From NCBI RefSeq assembly GCF_002514735.1, contig NZ_KZ300476.1, positions 1,025,854 through 1,089,853 on the forward strand: DNA of 64,000 nt, given 5' to 3'. Under the pieces are notes generated by a model. It was not told where the DNA came from. It searched no databases and saw only the letters and a list, made by a program, of their open reading frames with translations. The translations under genes were made by a program, and so were the position numbers. The DNA comes from Sediminicola luteus (GTDB taxonomy: Bacteria > Bacteroidota > Bacteroidia > Flavobacteriales > Flavobacteriaceae). Below, piece by piece: positions 36,346 to 46,600 of the stretch (the stretch's first letter is position 1; the number at the start of each line of letters is the position of its first letter).

Positions 36346-37572
36346 TTAGAGTAATTGTTTCAGTGCTATTTCGAAGGCGGTCTTACTTATTTCTTGTTTC
36401 GCGCCATTCTTTTTAAATACGTCTCGGAGTGCCTTTTTTATGGTTTCTGAAGTATCCCCAAAGATTTTTTCGTCGTCCATAGATACCCGCCGCTCCATAA
36501 AATAGGCGAATACCCGAGCCATTCCACAATTGGAAATAAAATCGGGAATAAGGCTTACGCGTTCATCGGTATATTCCATTATTGGGCCAAAGAAAATCTC
36601 GGAATCGGCAAAAGGCACATTAGCCCCACAGCTAATGACTTCTAGACCGGTATCGATCATTTGGCTAATCTGTTCCTTGGTTATTAAACGGGATGCCGCA
36701 CAGGGCGCAAAGATTTCGGTTGGCAGTTCCCAAATCCGGCGGTTCATCTCTTCGAACGGAATCATTTGATTGGACACCAAGGTATTGCCATCTTTATTGC
36801 GATACAACTCTACTACCTCATCGAAGGTAAACCCCTCTTCCTTGATCACACCTCCGACACGGTCGATTATACCCACGATCTTGGCCCCCATCTGCGCTAA
36901 ATAAAAAGCCGCTGCGGCCCCTACATTGCCGAACCCTTGGATAATGGCCCGTTTCCCGGCAACATTACCCCCGTAAATATCGTAATAATGCCTTACGGCC
37001 TCTGCGACACCAAAACCGGTAATCATATCGGCTACTGTATATTTTCGGGATAAATCGGGAGAGTATTGATTACTTTCCAATACTTTGATGACGCCTAAAC
37101 GCAATTGACCGATACGATTGATCTTATCGGCTTCGGTAGGTCGAAAATGCCCGTTAAAAACCCCTTCTTGTGGATGCCAAACCCCGGCATCTTCGGTAAT
37201 GGGGATAACTTCGTGAATCTCGTCTACGTTTAGATCGCCCCCGGTACCGTAATAACTTTTCAATAATGGGGATACGGCGTTATACCATCGTTCCAAAACC
37301 CCTTTTTTCCTAGGGTCGGCCGGATCAAAGTTTATACCCGATTTGGCCCCGCCTATGGGCGGCCCAGATACCGTAAACTTCACTTCCATGGTTTTGGCCA
37401 ACGAAAGCACTTCGTTCATATCCAAGCCCTTTCGCATACGTGTACCACCTCCGGCAGCTCCGCCGCGTAATGAATTTATTACCGTCCAGCCCTCGGCTTC
37501 CGTTTCTGGATCCATCCAATGGAAAACAATCTCCGGGGCCTTATTTTCATATAACTTTAGTAGTTCTTTCAT
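36346..37572 (-). CDS. Glu/Leu/Phe/Val dehydrogenase family protein
   Basis: 408 residues. The N-terminal domain contains GPPIGGAKSGINFDP, corresponding to the usual substrate-binding P-x-G-G-G-K-G-G-I. The catalytic lysine is kept, but neighbouring glycines are replaced by Ala and Ser. GGDLNVDE follows. The Rossmann domain has the motif IIQGFGNVGAAAAFYLAQMGAKIVGIID. It should oxidatively deaminate an amino acid (glutamate or a branched-chain acid) or run in reverse. The changed glycines make the substrate uncertain. It is the first gene of an operon with nhaD. Confidence 0.88.
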   Translation of the reverse strand: MKELLKLYENKAPEIVFHWMDPETEAEGWTVINSLRGGAAGGGTRMRKGLDMNEVLSLAKTMEVKFTVSGPPIGGAKSGINFDPADPRKKGVLERWYNAVSPLLKSYYGTGGDLNVDEIHEVIPITEDAGVWHPQEGVFNGHFRPTEADKINRIGQLRLGVIKVLESNQYSPDLSRKYTVADMITGFGVAEAVRHYYDIYGGNVAGKRAIIQGFGNVGAAAAFYLAQMGAKIVGIIDRVGGVIKEEGFTFDEVVELYRNKDGNTLVSNQMIPFEEMNRRIWELPTEIFAPCAASRLITKEQISQMIDTGLEVISCGANVPFADSEIFFGPIMEYTDERVSLIPDFISNCGMARVFAYFMERRVSMDDEKIFGDTSETIKKALRDVFKKNGAKQEISKTAFEIALKQLL

Positions 37573-37583
37573 TCAATAGTGTC

Positions 37584-37591
37584 CAAAAATA
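37584..37591 (-). promoter_or_regulatory. -7 promoter box (TATTTTTG) of the dehydrogenase-nhaD operon
   Basis: Perfect TAnnTTTG on the minus strand, 11 nt before the start codon at 37572. No matching -33 element at the usual distance. Confidence 0.45.
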
Positions 37592-37780
37592 TTAGGAAAG
37601 ACAAAAGCGTTCCCTTAGCATCTCCATCTGCATTTCGCCATATGTGTTATATGAAAAACACACCCAACAAATATATGAATATTGAAATGCTTTTTACATC
37701 TTTAACAGGATTGGTTTCAAAAAAAAGCAACCAATTCCCGCTACTCAATCCTGTTATATTATTCTCTAACAAGCTGTGCT

Positions 37781-37815
37781 TTTGTTGAATTTTTGACATC
37801 AAAAACGTATATTTG
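37781..37815 (+). promoter_or_regulatory. promoter of the acyl-CoA dehydrogenase gene
   Basis: TTTGTTG at 37781-37787 as -33 element, a 20-nt spacer and a perfect TATATTTG at 37808-37815. Transcription would start near 37819, leaving a leader of about 26 nt. Confidence 0.65.
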
Positions 37816-37844
37816 AGACCTTCAATTATATATTATTCAACAAT

Positions 37845-38984
37845 ATGGACTTCACCTTAACCGAAGAACAACAGATGATCCAACAAGCGGCCCGTGACTT
37901 TACGCAAAACGAGCTCTTGCCTGGGGTTATTGAACGAGACGAACACCAAAGCTTTCCGGCCGAACAAGTAAAAAAGATGGGGGAACTCGGCTTTTTAGGC
38001 ATGATGGTAGACCCAAAATACGGCGGTAGTGGACTAGACACCTTGTCTTACGCCTTGGTCATGGAAGAACTCTCTAAGGTTGACGCTTCTTGCTCGGTTG
38101 TTGTTTCGGTAAACAATTCACTGGTATGCTGGGGACTGGAAACCTTTGGTACGGAAGCCCAAAAAGAAAAATACCTGACCCGCCTGGCTACAGGCGAGAT
38201 TATCGGAGCCTTCTGTCTTTCGGAACCAGAAGCCGGAAGCGATGCCACCTCTCAAAAAACCACAGCGCTAGACCATGGGGATCACTACGTACTCAATGGC
38301 ACCAAAAACTGGATTACCAATGGCGGTACGGCCGAAGTGTACTTGGTTATTGCCCAAACCGATATCGAAAAAGGCCATAAGGGCATCAATGCCTTAATCG
38401 TGGAAAAAGGTATGGATGGTTTTGAGATCGGTCCGAAAGAGAACAAATTAGGTATCCGCGGTAGCGACACCCACTCTTTGATCTTCAACGACGTTAAAGT
38501 ACCCAAGGAAAATAGGATCGGTGAAGATGGCTTCGGATTCAAATTCGCCATGAAGACCTTGGCCGGCGGCCGCATTGGTATTGCCGCCCAAGCCCTAGGT
38601 ATTGCCGCTGGTGCCTATGAACTGGCCCTAAAATACAGTAAGGAACGAAAGGCCTTCGGTACCGAGATCGTAAACCACCAAGCCATTGCCTTTAAACTGG
38701 CCGATATGCATACCAAAATAGTGGCTGCACGTATGTTGGTTTATAAGGCTGCTATGGACAAGGACAAGCACGAAAACTACGACCTGTCTGGAGCCATGGC
38801 CAAACTCTATGCCTCTGAAGTGGCTATGGAAACCGCAGTAGAGGCGGTACAGATACACGGTGGTAATGGTTTTGTAAAAGACTACCACGTAGAGCGTTTA
38901 ATGCGCGATGCCAAGATTACCCAGATTTACGAGGGCACTTCCGAGATACAGAAAATCGTTATCTCAAGGAGCATCTCTAGATAA
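37845..38984 (+). CDS. acyl-CoA dehydrogenase (short-chain/butyryl type)
   Basis: 379 residues, the standard size. FAD and substrate motifs include CLSEPEAGSDATSQKTTA, GTKNWITNGG, KLGIRGSDTHSLIFNDVKVPKENRIGEDGFGF and the adenine-binding QIHGGNGFVKDYHVERLMRDAKI. The catalytic base is E363 in YEGTSEIQ near the C-terminus, as in short- and medium-chain enzymes. It introduces the trans-2 double bond in acyl-CoA during beta-oxidation or branched-chain amino acid breakdown and passes electrons to ETF. It is monocistronic between a good promoter and a good terminator. Confidence 0.95.
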   Translation: MDFTLTEEQQMIQQAARDFTQNELLPGVIERDEHQSFPAEQVKKMGELGFLGMMVDPKYGGSGLDTLSYALVMEELSKVDASCSVVVSVNNSLVCWGLETFGTEAQKEKYLTRLATGEIIGAFCLSEPEAGSDATSQKTTALDHGDHYVLNGTKNWITNGGTAEVYLVIAQTDIEKGHKGINALIVEKGMDGFEIGPKENKLGIRGSDTHSLIFNDVKVPKENRIGEDGFGFKFAMKTLAGGRIGIAAQALGIAAGAYELALKYSKERKAFGTEIVNHQAIAFKLADMHTKIVAARMLVYKAAMDKDKHENYDLSGAMAKLYASEVAMETAVEAVQIHGGNGFVKDYHVERLMRDAKITQIYEGTSEIQKIVISRSISR

Positions 38985-39006
38985 CATATAGCTTTACACC
39001 ATTGCA

Positions 39007-39035
39007 AAGCCTCCGTAGTTTCGGGGGCTTTTTTT
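39007..39035 (+). terminator. rho-independent terminator of the acyl-CoA dehydrogenase gene
   Basis: 9-bp stem AAGCCTCCG/CGGGGGCTT (one T-G pair), a 6-nt loop, then TTTTT. It lies 22 bp after the stop. Confidence 0.85.
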
Positions 39036-39116
39036 GATTTGCATCTTGCCTGTTACCGCAACAAAACCAGAAGTGTTCTACCTTTACAACATCATTCTTT
39101 CCCCTACAACACCCCT

Positions 39117-42089
39117 TCAATCCAACACTTTATAACGGCGGTCTTCTACATAGGCCATTTTCTCCATATGGTTTACCTCTAGGGTCAAAAAACCGAATTC
39201 TTCCATAACCTTGCCCCTTAACCTATAGATACCCCGGCCCCGAAATGGGTATTTCTTGGCCACGGGCGGAAAATGTACCGTATCTATCCACGCGCCCTGC
39301 CGGTCTAAAAAGGTGCCGAAGAACATGAGTTTACCCCCAGAGGTCTTGGTTTTTTTCAGGCTTACCAAATAACCGTACAATTCCATATTCCGATGTAAAA
39401 ACCGTTGCATATGTACTGCGTTCCAATCCGTGGCCGGGGGCAGCTCCAATAAATCGAAGGGGTCGCCCAAGGCAAAACCCAACAGCTCCAACTCGTCAAA
39501 AGCCTGTTCCAGCTTATGTAGCTGTAGTTCGGGTAGGGCAAAATTGCGGCTATGCGAACGGAACAGGGGTTGCTGGTGGTGCTGGGGTATTTTATTGCGT
39601 TTTAAGTAGGCCTGCCATAACAGTTTCCGCTTATTGGGGTGCAACTCCCGAAAGGCATCGATACGTATCAACACCTCCAATTGTTCCATCCCTATGGGTA
39701 CCCGCTCCAAAAAATCGTCTAGCGAACTAAAGGCACCATCTTGTTGGCGCACTTCCATAATGCGTTTGGCCTGGGCCAGCTCAAAATTTTGTAGATAACA
39801 GAACCCCAAATAAATAGCATTGCCCTCCAAACGGGTGAGGTAATCGCTTTTATTGATATGGGGCAAATGGATATGCCCACCGCACATACGGGCTTCGTGT
39901 ATATAAAACTCGGCCTTGTAATAGCCGCCGCCGTTATTCAGGGTTGCCACCATATACTCTAGCGGATAATAACATTTTAGGTACAGGCTTTGGTAACTCT
40001 CTACCGCATAACTGGCCGAATGCCCCTTGGCAAAGGCATAGCCCGCAAAACTCTCAATCTGGCGCCATATCTCGGCTACCTGATCGGGATCGTGCCCTTT
40101 TTCGTTACAATTGGCAAAAAACTTCTGCTTTACCTTTAAAAATTCATCGCGGGAACGGTATTTACCACTCATACCCCTTCGCAACACATCGGCCTCGCCC
40201 AGATCCAATCCGGCAAAATGGTGGGCCACTTTGATCACATCTTCTTGGTACACCATAACCCCATAGGTATCGGGCATAATATCCCACAAAACCGGATGGG
40301 CCAATTTACGCCTTTCGGGATCTTTGTGACGTAAGATATACTCGCGCATCATGCCACTTTGCGATACCCCGGGCCTAATGATCGAACTGGCCGCCACCAA
40401 GCCCAAATAATTATCGACCTCCAATTTTTTAAGCAGCATACGCATGGCCGGCGATTCAACATAAAAACAGCCCACACAGGCCGCGCGGGCCACCATGGTG
40501 TTGATTTTGGGGTCTTGGATCAAAGGGGCCACATGGTGTATATCGGGCAATACCACATGGGGCCGGTTTTCGCGCACCAGGGCCAAGGCATCTTTGATCT
40601 TACCCAGACCGCGCTGGGCCAATATATCGTATTTGTACAGGCCTACATCTTCGGCAATAACCATATCGAATTGGGTGGTCGGGAAACCTTTGGGCGGTAG
40701 GTCGGTGGCCGAAAAATAATGTATGGGCTTTTCCGAGATTAAAATACCACCCGAATGCACACTTAAATAATTGGGCATACCTTGCATATAGCCCGCATAG
40801 CGATGGGTAAGCGTAGAAAACTTATCGAGCTGGTCGGGATCGTACTTGCCACTACTCAAACGATCAATCTCGTGTTTGGGCAACCCAAAGACCTTACCCA
40901 ACTCGCGTACGGCGGCACTGTGTTTAAAGGTGTTATAGGTAGCCAATAAGGCCACCTGCCCCTGCCCCCCGAAACGCTCAAAGATATAACGGGTAACATC
41001 TTCCCGGTCGCGCCAAGAAAAATCGATATCAAAGTCGGGCGGATTGGCCCTATAGAGGTTCATAAAGCGTTCGAAATACAGGTCGAGTTCAATGGGATCT
41101 ACATCGGTTATACCCAACAGATAGGCTACGATACTATTGGCACCACTACCCCGGCCCACATGGTAATAGCCTTGGCGTTTGGCATAGTCTACAATATCCC
41201 AATTGATCAAAAAGAAGGGGATAAAACCCATTTCTTCGATCAGGGCCAGTTCTTTTTCCATACGTGAACGCACCACGACACTAGGCTCACTATAGCGATA
41301 GGCCAGCCCTTTTTCGCACAATTCGCGGAGCATACGTTTATCGGCCTGGCTATTTCCGGTATAATCCATTTTGTTCTGTGGCTTTCGCCCTTGCGAAAAG
41401 TCGAAACGGATGCTACACTGGGCCAATAGCTTTTCGGTATGGGCAACCAAATCCGGGAAATCGGCAAACTTGTCGAGAAGCTCGGCTTTGGGCAGCATCA
41501 GGGCATCGGGATCCGATTGTTCTTCCGGCGGCAATTTACTCAACAGTGTATTGTTGTCTATGGCCCTAAGCAACCGATGCAGGTTAAAATCGCGTTTACC
41601 CCTAAAACTGACCGGTTGCAGAATCACAAAACGCTCTTTTTGGGCATAGAGTCGCGAAAAGCGGATCTTGCGCAGCTCTTGCCATTGCACCCCAATATAT
41701 TCGTAAGGCGCCAAGCTCTGTTTGTCCAACTCCAAAGCCCGCTCGAACGGATAGATCATATACACCCCTTCCAAGGCCGGGGCCGTTTCGGGAAAAGGCT
41801 CTTTTCGGGCCTTGCAAACCGACAAAAAGCGATTGAGTTGCATAAAGCCCGTATTGTTTTGGGCCACGCCTACATACAAACGCTGATTACCATTACGAAA
41901 ATCGATGCCCACCATAGGCCGTATACCGAATTGGGGGGCCAAACGTATAAAATTCAAACAGGCCGAGGTATTGTTGATATCGGTCAGCACCATTTGGCTA
42001 TATCCTCGGGCAGCGGCCATCTCCAGCAACTCTTTTTCAGAAATGGTGCCGTACCGTAAAGAATAATAACTATGTACGTTTAGTAACAT
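39117..42089 (-). CDS. DnaE-like DNA polymerase III alpha subunit, short form (probable translesion polymerase, DnaE2/ImuC-like)
   Basis: 990 residues, shorter than replicative DnaE (1,150 or more). The order is PHP domain, C-family polymerase core with catalytic aspartates in PPDFDIDFSW (near residue 350), helix-hairpin-helix region (LEQAQ.. IMEVRQQDGAFSSLDDFLERVPI) and an OB-fold at the C-terminus (LYGYLVSLKKTKTSGGKLMFFGTFLDRQG). The replicative C-terminal tau-binding region appears to be missing. In the PHP domain the usual HxH and TDH metal motifs read NVHS and TDIN, so it cannot be a normal PHP proofreading site. The partner gene upstream encodes a Y-family polymerase, as in mutagenesis cassettes. 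Confidence 0.85.
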   Translation of the reverse strand: MLLNVHSYYSLRYGTISEKELLEMAAARGYSQMVLTDINNTSACLNFIRLAPQFGIRPMVGIDFRNGNQRLYVGVAQNNTGFMQLNRFLSVCKARKEPFPETAPALEGVYMIYPFERALELDKQSLAPYEYIGVQWQELRKIRFSRLYAQKERFVILQPVSFRGKRDFNLHRLLRAIDNNTLLSKLPPEEQSDPDALMLPKAELLDKFADFPDLVAHTEKLLAQCSIRFDFSQGRKPQNKMDYTGNSQADKRMLRELCEKGLAYRYSEPSVVVRSRMEKELALIEEMGFIPFFLINWDIVDYAKRQGYYHVGRGSGANSIVAYLLGITDVDPIELDLYFERFMNLYRANPPDFDIDFSWRDREDVTRYIFERFGGQGQVALLATYNTFKHSAAVRELGKVFGLPKHEIDRLSSGKYDPDQLDKFSTLTHRYAGYMQGMPNYLSVHSGGILISEKPIHYFSATDLPPKGFPTTQFDMVIAEDVGLYKYDILAQRGLGKIKDALALVRENRPHVVLPDIHHVAPLIQDPKINTMVARAACVGCFYVESPAMRMLLKKLEVDNYLGLVAASSIIRPGVSQSGMMREYILRHKDPERRKLAHPVLWDIMPDTYGVMVYQEDVIKVAHHFAGLDLGEADVLRRGMSGKYRSRDEFLKVKQKFFANCNEKGHDPDQVAEIWRQIESFAGYAFAKGHSASYAVESYQSLYLKCYYPLEYMVATLNNGGGYYKAEFYIHEARMCGGHIHLPHINKSDYLTRLEGNAIYLGFCYLQNFELAQAKRIMEVRQQDGAFSSLDDFLERVPIGMEQLEVLIRIDAFRELHPNKRKLLWQAYLKRNKIPQHHQQPLFRSHSRNFALPELQLHKLEQAFDELELLGFALGDPFDLLELPPATDWNAVHMQRFLHRNMELYGYLVSLKKTKTSGGKLMFFGTFLDRQGAWIDTVHFPPVAKKYPFRGRGIYRLRGKVMEEFGFLTLEVNHMEKMAYVEDRRYKVLD

Positions 42090-42194
42090 GGGTTAGTCGA
42101 ATGTCAAAAGTCAAAAGTTGGTGTACATCCCTAAATAGCGTTGCCGTCTTTTTTCTTTCCTCTTTGAGCAAAGCGGTCTTTTTTCTATAAAAAC

Positions 42195-43409
42195 TCACTG
42201 CGTCCTATGGGCCAATACGATGGGCGGTTCGCCGTTAAAAGGGTTAAAATTGCCCCCAATGGTCTTGGCGCCCATGGTAGCGGCCCGCATAACCATTCGG
42301 CTACCAAAGCGGTTACGCACCCGATCCATAGCCTGGTAGAGGTTGGCCGTTTTACTGGTATCTTCAAAAAGCGACATTTGGTAATGCCCCCCAGTAAGCC
42401 CACTAAAGCGCACCCCGACCAAACGAATGAGCATACGGCGGTCGTACAAACGCTGAAAAAGCTCCATGGTCTTGGGAATCAGTATATGATCGGCGGCCGT
42501 ATAGGGTATGCGCAATTGCTTACTATAGGTATTGAAATCGGAATAGCGGATCTTTACCGTAACACAAGAACACACCTTATTACCCGCCCGCAGTTGGTAG
42601 GCCAATTGCTCGGCCATGGCCGACAGGCTGGTCTTTAATTTTTGCATATCGGTGGTATCGCGCCCATAGGTACGCTCGCTAGAGATGGATTTACGTTCGT
42701 GATACTCCACGATCGGACTATTATCTACCCCTTGGGCCCGTTTCCAGATTACGATACCGTTTTTACCAAATACACTCTCCATGGCCTCTATGGGCATTTG
42801 CTGTACGTTAGCCACCCGTTTTAGACCTAGGTTGCACAAGCGCTGAAAGGTTTTATCGCCCACCATGGGTATTTTCTTTATAGACAGCGGTGCCAAAAAC
42901 AGTTTTTCGTACCCCTTGTCTACTTTTAACCTATTGTTGGGTTTGGCCTCATTGGTAGCCACCTTCGATACGGTCTTGTTTACCGAAAGTCCGAACGAGA
43001 TGGGCAGCCCGGTCTCATGCCTAATGGTAGTACGCAATTCAGAAGCGAACTTATAGGCCCCGAAAAACTTATCCATACCCGATAAATCGGCATAAAACTC
43101 ATCTACACTGGCTTTTTCGAGTACCGGTACCCGCTCCTTCAGTATCTCGGTCACCATTTTGGAGTATTGGGTATAGGTGCCCGCATTGCCCCGGATCACT
43201 ACGGCTTCCGGACATAACATACGGGCCATTTTCATAGGCATGCCCGAGTGTACCCCAAAAGTACGGGTCTCGTAACTGGCCGCCGAGACCACGCCCCTAT
43301 CGCCCGTACCCCCCACCAAAATAGGGCGGTTGTTCAGCCTACTATCCAGTAAGCGCTCACACGACACAAAAAAGGTGTCCAAATCCATATGGAGTATCGT
43401 CCGTTCCAT
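42195..43409 (-). CDS. Y-family DNA polymerase (DinB/Pol IV-like)
   Basis: 404 residues from the ATG at 43409, which begins MERTILHMDLDTFFVSCE; 42 in-frame codons upstream are not homologous to the family. Catalytic residues are intact: D9 and D11 (MDLD) and the SVDEFYADLS motif with Asp-Glu. The little-finger domain follows. Near the C-terminus QMSLF is a good beta-clamp binding motif. ImuB proteins lack the catalytic acids, so this is an active-type polymerase rather than ImuB. It is followed after 105 bp by the DnaE-like gene on the same strand. It performs error-prone bypass of DNA damage. Confidence 0.92.
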   Translation of the reverse strand: MERTILHMDLDTFFVSCERLLDSRLNNRPILVGGTGDRGVVSAASYETRTFGVHSGMPMKMARMLCPEAVVIRGNAGTYTQYSKMVTEILKERVPVLEKASVDEFYADLSGMDKFFGAYKFASELRTTIRHETGLPISFGLSVNKTVSKVATNEAKPNNRLKVDKGYEKLFLAPLSIKKIPMVGDKTFQRLCNLGLKRVANVQQMPIEAMESVFGKNGIVIWKRAQGVDNSPIVEYHERKSISSERTYGRDTTDMQKLKTSLSAMAEQLAYQLRAGNKVCSCVTVKIRYSDFNTYSKQLRIPYTAADHILIPKTMELFQRLYDRRMLIRLVGVRFSGLTGGHYQMSLFEDTSKTANLYQAMDRVRNRFGSRMVMRAATMGAKTIGGNFNPFNGEPPIVLAHRTQ

Positions 43410-43413
43410 GTCA

Positions 43414-43421
43414 CAAAAGTA
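43414..43421 (-). promoter_or_regulatory. -7 promoter box (TACTTTTG) of the Y-family polymerase gene
   Basis: Perfect TAnnTTTG on the minus strand, followed by TGAC and then the ATG at 43409, predicting a leaderless mRNA. Upstream (about 43438-43470) lie short overlapping inverted motifs TGGA-AATAA-TCCA and CCA-AAAATA-TGG that might bind a damage-response repressor; this is speculative. Confidence 0.5.
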
Positions 43422-43679
43422 GATCAAATTTTGTTTTATTCCATATTTTTGGATTATTTCCATTTTTAAATCGACATACCACCCAAACCGAATCATTTGA
43501 TCTATTGTCAATTTTTTAGCCTTTGCGATTACCAACTCCCCAAAAAAGAGCTACCCAAAATAGCATCATTGGGTATTTTTCAGCTCATTTTTCCAAAAGC
43601 TGTATTTTTTCTCCGACAATTCTTCCTTTCATGCATTTTTGACAAACTTTAGGCTGTTTTTGAATAAAATCATCAGTTT

Positions 43680-46600
43680 ATGGGGAAGCATGCACAAGGG
43701 CTCTATCTGCCCGAATTTGAACATGAAAACTGTGGGGCCGGATTTATTTGTAACCTAAATGGTGAAAAGAGTAACCAGATCATTCACGATGCACTGGAAA
43801 TCTTGGTAAAACTGGAACATAGGGGCGGTGTAAGCTCCGATGGAAAGACCGGCGATGGGGCCGGACTCATGATAGATATACCACACGAATACTTTACCAG
43901 GGTCTGTGGGTTCGAACTACCGGAACAACGGAAATATGCCGTAGGTATGGTATTCTTACCTAAAAGCCCAAATCAATACAGCTTTTGTAAAGCCGAGTTC
44001 GAAAAAGAACTCAAAACCCAAGGCCTAACCGTATTGGGCTGGCGTAAGGTTCCGGTAGACCCCTCACATCTGGGCGAGATCGCTTTGGCCTCGGAACCCA
44101 ATATAGAACAGGTATTCGTTGCCCAAGGCGAACTGGAAGAGCATATTTTTAAAGCCAGGTTGTATGCCGCCCGAAAAATCGCCGAGCACGCCATCCGCCT
44201 CTCGAAAATATCGGAAGCCGATGCCTTTTACGTATCCAGCCTGTCCAATACCACTTTGATCTACAAGGGTATTATCATGCCCGAAGACATTGGACCCTAT
44301 TTCCTGGATCTACAACAACCCGATCTGGTTACCCGTATGGCCTTGGTACACCAACGTTTCTCTACCAATACCATGCCCACTTGGGAACTGGCACAACCCT
44401 TCCGTTTTCTATGTCAAAACGGTGAGATCAATACCCTACGGGGCAATGTATCGCGTATGCGGGTACGGGAAGAGATCATGAAGTCGGATATTTTTGGAGA
44501 TCAGATCGAAAGACTGTTCCCTATTATCCTGCCCGGAAAATCGGATTCGGCCTCTATGGACATGTCGGTAGAACTACTTACCCTTACCGGACGCTCGTTA
44601 CCCGAGGTTATGATGATGACCATACCCGAAGCCTGGGAAAGGCATGCCACCATGTCTGAAGACCGCAAGGCCTTTTACGAGTACAACTCTTGTATTATGG
44701 AGCCTTGGGACGGCCCAGCCTCAGTACCTTTTGCCGATGGTGATTATATAGGTGCCCTACTCGACCGTAACGGCCTTCGGCCTTCGCGCTATACCGTTAC
44801 CAAAAGTGGTAAACTGATCATGTCTTCGGAGGTTGGCGTAGTAGACCTAGACCCTGCCGATATTGAAAGCCATGGCCGTTTAGAGCCCGGAAAAATGTTC
44901 TTGGTAGACATGAACGAAGGCCGCATTGTGGGCGATGAAGAAATAAAGGATAAAATCGTTACCCAACGCCCCTATAAAAAATGGTTGAACGAGAACAACC
45001 TGCAACTGAAAGACGTACCGAACAACAATACGGCCTGCCCTATTGAGACCTTGGACCTGAATACCCGCCAACGTCTTTACAATTATACCATTGAAGATAT
45101 ACAAGAGGTAATCGTACCTATGGCCCAAAACGGTAAGGAAGCCTTGGGGTCTATGGGTATAGACACCCCTTTGGCCGTATTGTCTGACCGCCCCCAATTG
45201 ATACCGAACTACTTTAAACAATTGTTCGCCCAGGTTACCAATCCGCCTTTAGATGGTATTCGCGAAGAAGTGGTTACCGATATCAGTCTGGCTTTGGGGC
45301 ACGACAAAAATATTTTCGAGATTATTCCGGAACAATGCAACAAACTGCGTATACAGAATCCGGTAATCTCGAATAACGATCTGGAAAAGATCCGTAATAT
45401 AGACGTAAACGGTTTTAAGGCCGAGACCATTGCCATCCTTTACGATAAAAACAAAGGGGTAAACGGACTGGAAGATGCCTTGGATCAGATTATCATCCAA
45501 ATAACCAAAGCCCTCGACCAAGGGGTGAATATCATTATCCTATCGGATCGCGGGGCCAAAAAAGGTTCTGCCCCGATTCCGGCCCTATTGGCTTGTTCGT
45601 ATGTGCATCACCAAATGAACCGTTTGCGTAAGCGCTCATATTTCGATATCGTAATCGAATCGGCCGAGCCGCGTGAACCCCATCATTTTGCCACCCTCTT
45701 CGGTTATGGTGCCTCTGCCATTAACCCCTATATGGTGAACGAGATCATCCGCCTTCAGGTAGAAGAAGGATTTATAGCACTCGACGCCCAAAAGGCCGTA
45801 GACAACTTTAACAAGGCCATTGGCAAGGGTATCTTAAAGGTGATGAACAAAATCGGAATCTCTACCCTACACTCGTACCGGGGATCCCAGATTTTTGAGA
45901 TCGTTGGCTTTAACTCTGCCTTTGTAGAAAAGTATTTCCCGTACACCGCTTCGCGCATAGAAGGTATTGGGCTGTATGAGATTGAAAAAGAGATACACAA
46001 ACGCTACGAATACGCCTATCCGGAGCGCCATATCGATAAGCGATTAGGCCTTAATATCGGGGGCGAGTACCGTTGGAGACGTAATGGGGAACGCCATTTG
46101 TTCAACCCTACCACCGTGGCCAAGCTGCAACAATCGGTACGTTTGAACGACCAAAATGCCTACGATACTTATAAGGATGCCATAAACGAACAGGCCAAAA
46201 ACCTGCTTACCCTGCGCGGTTTGTTCGAGTTCGACAATTTGGATCCCATTCCGTTGGAAGAAGTGGAGCCATGGACCGAAATCGTAAAGCGTTTTAAGAC
46301 CGGGGCCATGTCGTACGGATCCATTTCCCGCGAGGCCCACGAGAACTTGGCCATTGCCATGAACCGCTTGGGTGCCAAATCCAATTCTGGGGAAGGTGGC
46401 GAAGACCGTAGGCGTTTTCAGCCGGCCCCCAATGGTGACAATAAAAACTCGGCCATTAAGCAGGTAGCCTCCGGACGTTTCGGGGTAACCTCACATTATT
46501 TAAGCTCGGCCCAAGAAATACAGATAAAAATGGCCCAAGGGGCCAAACCCGGTGAAGGTGGACAATTACCCGGACATAAAGTATTGCCCTGGATCGCCGA

